NCBI GenBank assembly: GCA_964569795.1
Contig: CAZMVB010000004.1
Span: forward strand, 129,016 to 193,015
Direction: 5' to 3'
DNA: 64,000 bases
Source: JAHJDS01 sp964569795
GTDB taxonomy: Bacteria; Desulfobacterota; Desulfarculia; Desulfarculales; JAHJDS01
Numbering within the stretch: the first letter of the stretch is position 1; the number at the start of each line of letters is the position of its first letter. The notes beneath the pieces were generated by a model. It had not been told where the DNA came from. It made no database searches and saw only the letters and a program-made list of their open reading frames with translations. The position numbers and the translations under genes are program-made. This document shows positions 59,733 through 64,000 of the stretch, piece by piece.

Positions 59733-62459
59733 TTGAACAAATCCAAAATGCATCGCGGTCGCTCCCGGCGGGGCCATGGCCCGTCCCGGGGCGGGTCCGG
59801 TCGTCCCCGGCCCAAGATCGACGCCCCGGGTCCGGGTCCCAAGATAAGTCGGTCCCTGGCCCCCCTGCTGGCCCAGATCGGCACCCCGGAGCCGACGCCC
59901 TTCGTCCCCGATCCCTTTCAGCGCCAGGCCATCTCCCTGGCCGCCTCCGCCGACGTGGTCGTCAGCGCCCCGACCGGGGTGGGCAAGACCTGGATCGCCC
60001 AGCAGGCCATCGCCCGCGTCCTGGATACGGGCGGGCGCTGCTGGTACGCCTCGCCGCTCAAGGCCCTGTCCAACGCCATCTTCTCCCAGTTCGGCGACCT
60101 CTTCGGGGCCGATCGGGTGGGCATCCTGACCGGTGACCGCAAGGAAAATCCAGGGGCGCCCCTGATCGTGGGGACGACCGAGATCCTGCGCAATCAGCTC
60201 TACGACGCCATGACCGTCGGCCTGGACATCGGCTCGGACCTGGTGGTCCTGGACGAGGCCCATTACCTGGGCGACCCGGATCGGGGCGTGGTCTGGGAGG
60301 AGGTGATGATTTACCTCCCGGCCCGGGTGCGGCTGCTGATGCTCTCGGCCACGGTGGCCAACGCCCGGGAGATCGCCGCCTGGCTGGCCCTGATCCGGGA
60401 CCGGGTCTGCCACACCGTGCTCGAGGAACACCGGCCCGTGCCCCTCCATCCGGTGGTCCTGTTTCCCGACGGCCGCCTGGACCGGCTGACCGTGGACGGC
60501 CGGCTCAATCCGGCCGTCAGCCGGTACGTCGAGCGGCGTCCCAAGTCCCGGACCGCCTTCGGGGTCAGCCCCCCCCACGGCCGGCTGCTGACCCTCCTCG
60601 AGGAGGTGGACCTGGCCCCGGCCATCTTCTTCCTCAAGTCCCGGGCCGAATGCGACGCGGCCGTGCTCCGCTGCCCCATGGCCGCCCCGGACGCGGACAA
60701 GGACCGGGTCCTTCAGGATCTCATGGACGATTTCCTGGACCGCTACCCGTTCATGGCCGGCTACGGCCCGCTGCGGACCCTGCGGCGGCGGCGGGTGGCG
60801 GCCCACCACGCCGGACACCTGCCCCACTGGAAGCTGCTCATCGAGCAGGTGATGAAGGCCGGCCTGCTGCGGGCCATTTTCGCCACCTCGACCGTGGCCG
60901 CCGGGGTCAACTTCCCGGCCCGGTCCGTGGTCGTCCTCAACTCGGACAAGTTCGACGGCCATGATTTCAAGCCGCTCACGGCCAAGGACCTCCAGCAGAT
61001 GACCGGCCGGGCCGGACGGCGGGGGATGGACAACGTCGGGTTCGCCGTGTTCGTCACCGGTCCGTTCATGGACCTGCCCCTGGCCGCGGGTCTGATGAAC
61101 TCGCGGCCCGAGCCCATCGGCTCCCAGATGAGGATCAACTTCTCGATGACCCTCAACCTGCTCATGTCCCACCGGCCGGCGGACATCGAGGTCCTGCTGA
61201 AACGGTCGTTCGCCGCCTTCCAGGAGGGGCAACGCGACGGCGGACGGGATCAGGCAAAAATCGCCCGGCTGATGGACCGGATGGCGGCGCGCCTGGAGGG
61301 GACCGGCTGCGCCGGGCCCGAGGAGGCCCTGATCCGGTCCCGGCGGAACGAGGAACTGGGCCGGCTGCTTACGTCCCTGGATCGGGAGACACCGGTCCTG
61401 GTCCAGAGGCTGCGGCGCGAGGCGGGCCTGGCCCCGGGCCGGGTCTTCGCCGACGCCCGGGACCGGATCGGCGTCGTCATCCGGCCCCACTCCCGCTACA
61501 ACCAGCCCGGACGCCTGGCGGCCGTGCTCAAGTCCGAACGCCGCAAGAAACCGACCTTGAGCGTTACGTGGCTGCCCCTGGACAGGTCCCTGACCCTGCT
61601 CGATCAGGTCATCGACCCGCCGCCGGGCGGACCGGACAAGGCCCTGGCCCGGACCCTGGACCAGTTCCGGCGCCACCGGCCGCCGGCCCTGGGCCGCGCC
61701 CCCGGACTGTCCCGCTCCCAGCGCCGCGAACTGGCCGCCCACCTGGGCCGGGTCCGGGCGGTGAAAAAGGACCTGGCCGCGCTGCCCTGCCGGCAGTGCC
61801 GGGGCGATTGTTTCCAGGGGCCCCTGGCCGACCAGATCCGGGAACTGGAGGGCTTGCTGGCCCGCCTGGAACAGGGCGGTCGGCAGTTGTGGCTGTCCCT
61901 GCTGGGACACCTCGAATTCCTCAAGGCCGAGGGGTTCGCCGACGCCGAGGGCCGATTGACCCCGGACGGCCAGTGGGCCTCCCAGCTCAGGCTGGACCAG
62001 CCCCTGTCCATCGCCGAGGCCATCCGCACCAAAATCCTGCCCGAGGACGATCCGGCCCTCATGGCCGCCCTGATCGCCCCCTTCGTGGACGAGCGCGACA
62101 AGGACGTGGACCCGCCGGGCCTGGTGGCGGCCGTCCAGGCCCAGTTGCGGCCCCACCTGGGCCGCTTGACCGAGGCCCTGCTGCCGCTCCACGAACGGAT
62201 GCGGGCCGCCGGATTCTCGGTCCCCTCGGTCCACGTCGGCCCGGCGGCGGCCCTGTTCCTGTGGTGTCAGGGGGCCGCCTGGGAGCGGCTGCTGAGTCTC
62301 TGCGACTGGGATCAGGGCGACCTGGTCAACCTCATTTTCCGGACCGCGGACAACCTCCGCCAGGTGGCCGGCCTGACCGAGACCCACCCCCGGCTGGCCG
62401 AGGCCGCCAGCCTGGCCGTGGAGCGTATCCTCCGGCCCCCGGTGGTCGTCCCCACCTGA
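59733..62459 (+). CDS. Ski2/Mtr4-like DEAD/DEAH-box RNA helicase
   Basis: 908 residues from a TTG at 59733; an ATG at 59748 is an alternative. Helicase core: Q-motif region PDPFQRQAISLAASAD, motif I VVSAPTGVGKTWIAQQ, motif II DLVVLDEAHYLGD, motif III LMLSATVANARE, then AIFATSTVAAGVNFPARSVV and motif VI QQMTGRAGRRGMD. A Cys-rich stretch CRQCRGDC near residue 690 is unusual. Family members unwind RNA for decay or ribosome maturation. N-terminal 30 residues are Arg/Gly-rich. Confidence 0.9.
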   Translation: MNKSKMHRGRSRRGHGPSRGGSGRPRPKIDAPGPGPKISRSLAPLLAQIGTPEPTPFVPDPFQRQAISLAASADVVVSAPTGVGKTWIAQQAIARVLDTGGRCWYASPLKALSNAIFSQFGDLFGADRVGILTGDRKENPGAPLIVGTTEILRNQLYDAMTVGLDIGSDLVVLDEAHYLGDPDRGVVWEEVMIYLPARVRLLMLSATVANAREIAAWLALIRDRVCHTVLEEHRPVPLHPVVLFPDGRLDRLTVDGRLNPAVSRYVERRPKSRTAFGVSPPHGRLLTLLEEVDLAPAIFFLKSRAECDAAVLRCPMAAPDADKDRVLQDLMDDFLDRYPFMAGYGPLRTLRRRRVAAHHAGHLPHWKLLIEQVMKAGLLRAIFATSTVAAGVNFPARSVVVLNSDKFDGHDFKPLTAKDLQQMTGRAGRRGMDNVGFAVFVTGPFMDLPLAAGLMNSRPEPIGSQMRINFSMTLNLLMSHRPADIEVLLKRSFAAFQEGQRDGGRDQAKIARLMDRMAARLEGTGCAGPEEALIRSRRNEELGRLLTSLDRETPVLVQRLRREAGLAPGRVFADARDRIGVVIRPHSRYNQPGRLAAVLKSERRKKPTLSVTWLPLDRSLTLLDQVIDPPPGGPDKALARTLDQFRRHRPPALGRAPGLSRSQRRELAAHLGRVRAVKKDLAALPCRQCRGDCFQGPLADQIRELEGLLARLEQGGRQLWLSLLGHLEFLKAEGFADAEGRLTPDGQWASQLRLDQPLSIAEAIRTKILPEDDPALMAALIAPFVDERDKDVDPPGLVAAVQAQLRPHLGRLTEALLPLHERMRAAGFSVPSVHVGPAAALFLWCQGAAWERLLSLCDWDQGDLVNLIFRTADNLRQVAGLTETHPRLAEAASLAVERILRPPVVVPT

Positions 62460-62542
62460 GCCCCCCGGCTAAGTCCTAGTAATCCAATCATAAATAGTCC
62501 ATTTGGGCCCGGGGGCCGGGACCCCGGATACTCATTTTTTCC

Positions 62543-62571
62543 TTGGACCGCATCTGGACTTGTGCTATAGT
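62543..62571 (+). promoter_or_regulatory. Putative promoter for the radical SAM gene
   Basis: TTGGAC (62543-62548), 17-base spacer, TATAGT (62566-62571), 42 bases before the ATG. Confidence 0.65.
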
Positions 62572-62613
62572 GCCGACGAATTTTCCCTGAAAACGGAGCC
62601 GGGAAGGAAGACC

Positions 62614-63675
62614 ATGAATCTGGTCTCTATGCCCCATGAGCATCTCGATATCGACTCGGCTTCAGCCCCCCTGTCCGTCCCCCAACTCAAGTCCATCGAA
62701 CTGGAACTGAACACCACCTGCAACCTGAGTTGCCCCAGTTGCGTCCGGTCCCTTTTCGCCGACATCTGGACCGACCATCAGCTCCGCCTGGGGGATCTGA
62801 AGCGGCTGGCGCCCCGCCTGGAACCGGTCGATTACGTCATCCTGCGCGGCTGGGGCGAGCCCTTGCTGCATGAGGAACTCCCGGCCCTCGTCCGCCACCT
62901 GGTGGACGGCGGCCGACAGGTCATTCTGTCCACCAACGGGACCCTGCCCGTGCCCGAGTCCATCCTGCCCCACCTGAAGGCCATCGTCTTCCGGCTCAAG
63001 AGCGGCACCCCGGCCTGTTACGAGGGGCACCACCCGGGCTCGATGTTCAACCGGGTGGTGATCAACATCAGCCGGGTCCTTCACTGGCGGCGGACCCACC
63101 AGACCGAGCGCCCCCGGGTGTCGCTCCATTTCGAGAAGAACCGCTACAACCTGGACCAGGTCCCCTGTTACGTCGAGACGGCCATTCGGCTGGGGGCGGA
63201 CCGGGTGGCCCTGCTGGCCCAGCGCTTCGCCGCCCAGGACATCTACGCCGCCGACGAGCGGACCGACTCGGTGCACCCCGCCGAGGTGGACCAATGCGTG
63301 GCCGACCTGGCGGCCCAGGCCGGGCTGCGCCTGTTCGACGAGCCCCTGGGCGGCAGCGATTTCTGCCGGCTGGATCCCCGGCACAGCCTGTTCGTCAGCA
63401 GCCAGGGACACGTCGCCCCCTGCCGGCTGGCCCACATGCCGACCCTGAACGGCGAGTTCCTCCGCCACACCGGGCGGGAGTTCGAGTCCTTCACCAACCT
63501 GACCTTCGGCAACCTGGTCGGCGAGGAGTTGCCCCTGATCTGGAACCGGCCCCGCTACCAGCGCTTCCGGGAGACCTGCCGGCCGCCCTTCAGTCCCACC
63601 CAGACGAGTCATCCCTGCCGGTTCTGTCACCCCTACACCCGGGGCTCGGAGCAATGGTCCGCCGGCTCCTGCTGA
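62614..63675 (+). CDS. Radical SAM protein with C-terminal Cys-rich (SPASM-like) region
   Basis: 353 residues from the ATG at 62614 (GGGAAGGAAG). The cluster motif is CNLSCPSC (Cys-x3-Cys-x2-Cys), near residue 38. ILRGWGEPLLH is the Gly-rich SAM motif (GGEP-like with Trp). The C-terminal half has CRLDPRHSLFVSSQGHVAPCRL and CRFCHP, supporting an extra Fe-S site. Reaction unknown; such proteins modify peptides or small molecules. The end overlaps the next gene by 22 bases. Confidence 0.88.
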   Translation: MNLVSMPHEHLDIDSASAPLSVPQLKSIELELNTTCNLSCPSCVRSLFADIWTDHQLRLGDLKRLAPRLEPVDYVILRGWGEPLLHEELPALVRHLVDGGRQVILSTNGTLPVPESILPHLKAIVFRLKSGTPACYEGHHPGSMFNRVVINISRVLHWRRTHQTERPRVSLHFEKNRYNLDQVPCYVETAIRLGADRVALLAQRFAAQDIYAADERTDSVHPAEVDQCVADLAAQAGLRLFDEPLGGSDFCRLDPRHSLFVSSQGHVAPCRLAHMPTLNGEFLRHTGREFESFTNLTFGNLVGEELPLIWNRPRYQRFRETCRPPFSPTQTSHPCRFCHPYTRGSEQWSAGSC

Positions 63676-64000
63676 TTCTGCCCGGCCTGCTTCTCTCCGG
63701 ATGCGTGACCGCCCAGATGCTGGCCCCGCCGGCCCGGTGGGGGGCCCTGTCCACCGACCAGGTGCAGGACGGGGTCTATCTGGCCCGGGCCAAGCGGGGT
63801 CCGGTCGAGGCCGTGGTCCAGGTCCAGATCAAGCGCCACCGCCTGAATAAGATCCGGGTCATCAAGCTCCGCTGCGCCGTGTGCAGCGGGGCCGAGGTGA
63901 CCATCCCCCGCCGGATCCTGGACCGCCAGTCCACCCGGGTGGACGCCGTGACCGGGGCCACCATCAGCTCCCTGACCATCATGGAGGCCGTCCAGCACGC
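63654..64000 (+). CDS. FMN-binding domain lipoprotein, N-terminal part (runs off the right edge)
   Basis: At least 115 codons; no stop in the window. Lipoprotein signal ending LLLSGCVTA. The FMN-binding motif VDAVTGATISSLTIMEAV near residue 105 holds the Thr that ApbE would flavinylate; IRVIKLRCAVCSGAEV precedes it. Related domains occur in NqrC/RnfG and in extracytosolic reductases. Co-transcribed and overlapping with the radical SAM gene. Confidence 0.85.
   Translation, partial: MVRRLLLILPGLLLSGCVTAQMLAPPARWGALSTDQVQDGVYLARAKRGPVEAVVQVQIKRHRLNKIRVIKLRCAVCSGAEVTIPRRILDRQSTRVDAVTGATISSLTIMEAVQH

Overview
The window reads as chromosomal DNA of a GC-rich anaerobic-type bacterium, most plausibly a Desulfobacterota/Deltaproteobacteria member. 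That placement is an inference from gene content: an aromatic supraoperon with type I-beta DAHP synthases, paired half-size YeeE/YedE sulfur transporters, a PurS-PurL fusion with separate PurQ, and the order hypothetical-dnaJ-moaC-dksA. No rRNA, tRNA or CRISPR array was recognised.

Layout. 1-4.8 kb: the tail of a Kup potassium transporter and an RND efflux pump pair. 4.9-8.7 kb: citrate synthase followed by succinate dehydrogenase/fumarate reductase flavoprotein and iron-sulfur subunits, without a membrane anchor. 8.6-13.2 kb: a PAS-GGDEF diguanylate cyclase, a CPA2 antiporter, two YeeE/YedE half-transporters and a small Pro/Lys-rich protein. 13.2-20.1 kb: a 1586-residue protein of unknown function, a degenerate IS1595-type transposase and an EF-hand protein behind a sigma-54-like promoter.

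20.2-34.25 kb (minus strand) is the centrepiece: trpE-trpG-aroF-aroA-aroKB-aroF-pheA-tyrA-trpD-C-F-B-A. Four leader peptides lie at three points, each followed by an intrinsic terminator. One rich in Phe, Tyr and Trp precedes trpE. One rich in Tyr and Phe precedes the second aroF-pheA-tyrA. Two in tandem, both Trp-rich, precede trpDCFBA behind an internal promoter. Alternative antiterminator pairings can be drawn by eye for all of them, convincingly for three and weakly for the fourth. Each attenuator appears to sense the end products of the genes it guards.

34.4-42.7 kb: YihY/BrkB membrane protein, small secreted protein, DUF1992 protein, PpiD-like foldase, Tim44-like protein, MoxR-type ATPase, TPR lipoprotein and a DUF5131 protein. 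42.7-43.5 kb: a REP-associated transposase with a 26-bp inverted repeat. 43.5-51.2 kb: comM (Mg-chelatase-like AAA) is split by a 6.1-kb element carrying a large serine recombinase. The element ends and a 2-bp CC core can be read directly, and removing the element restores a 508-codon comM in frame. Its cargo is small HTH/winged-helix proteins, a DUF5681 protein, a decayed resolvase and unknown genes. 51.2-56.5 kb: YhaM-like nuclease, nucleoside deoxyribosyltransferase-like protein, purQ and purSL. 56.6-64 kb: rpoZ, dnaJ, moaC, dksA, a Ski2-like helicase, a radical SAM protein and an FMN-binding lipoprotein cut by the window edge.
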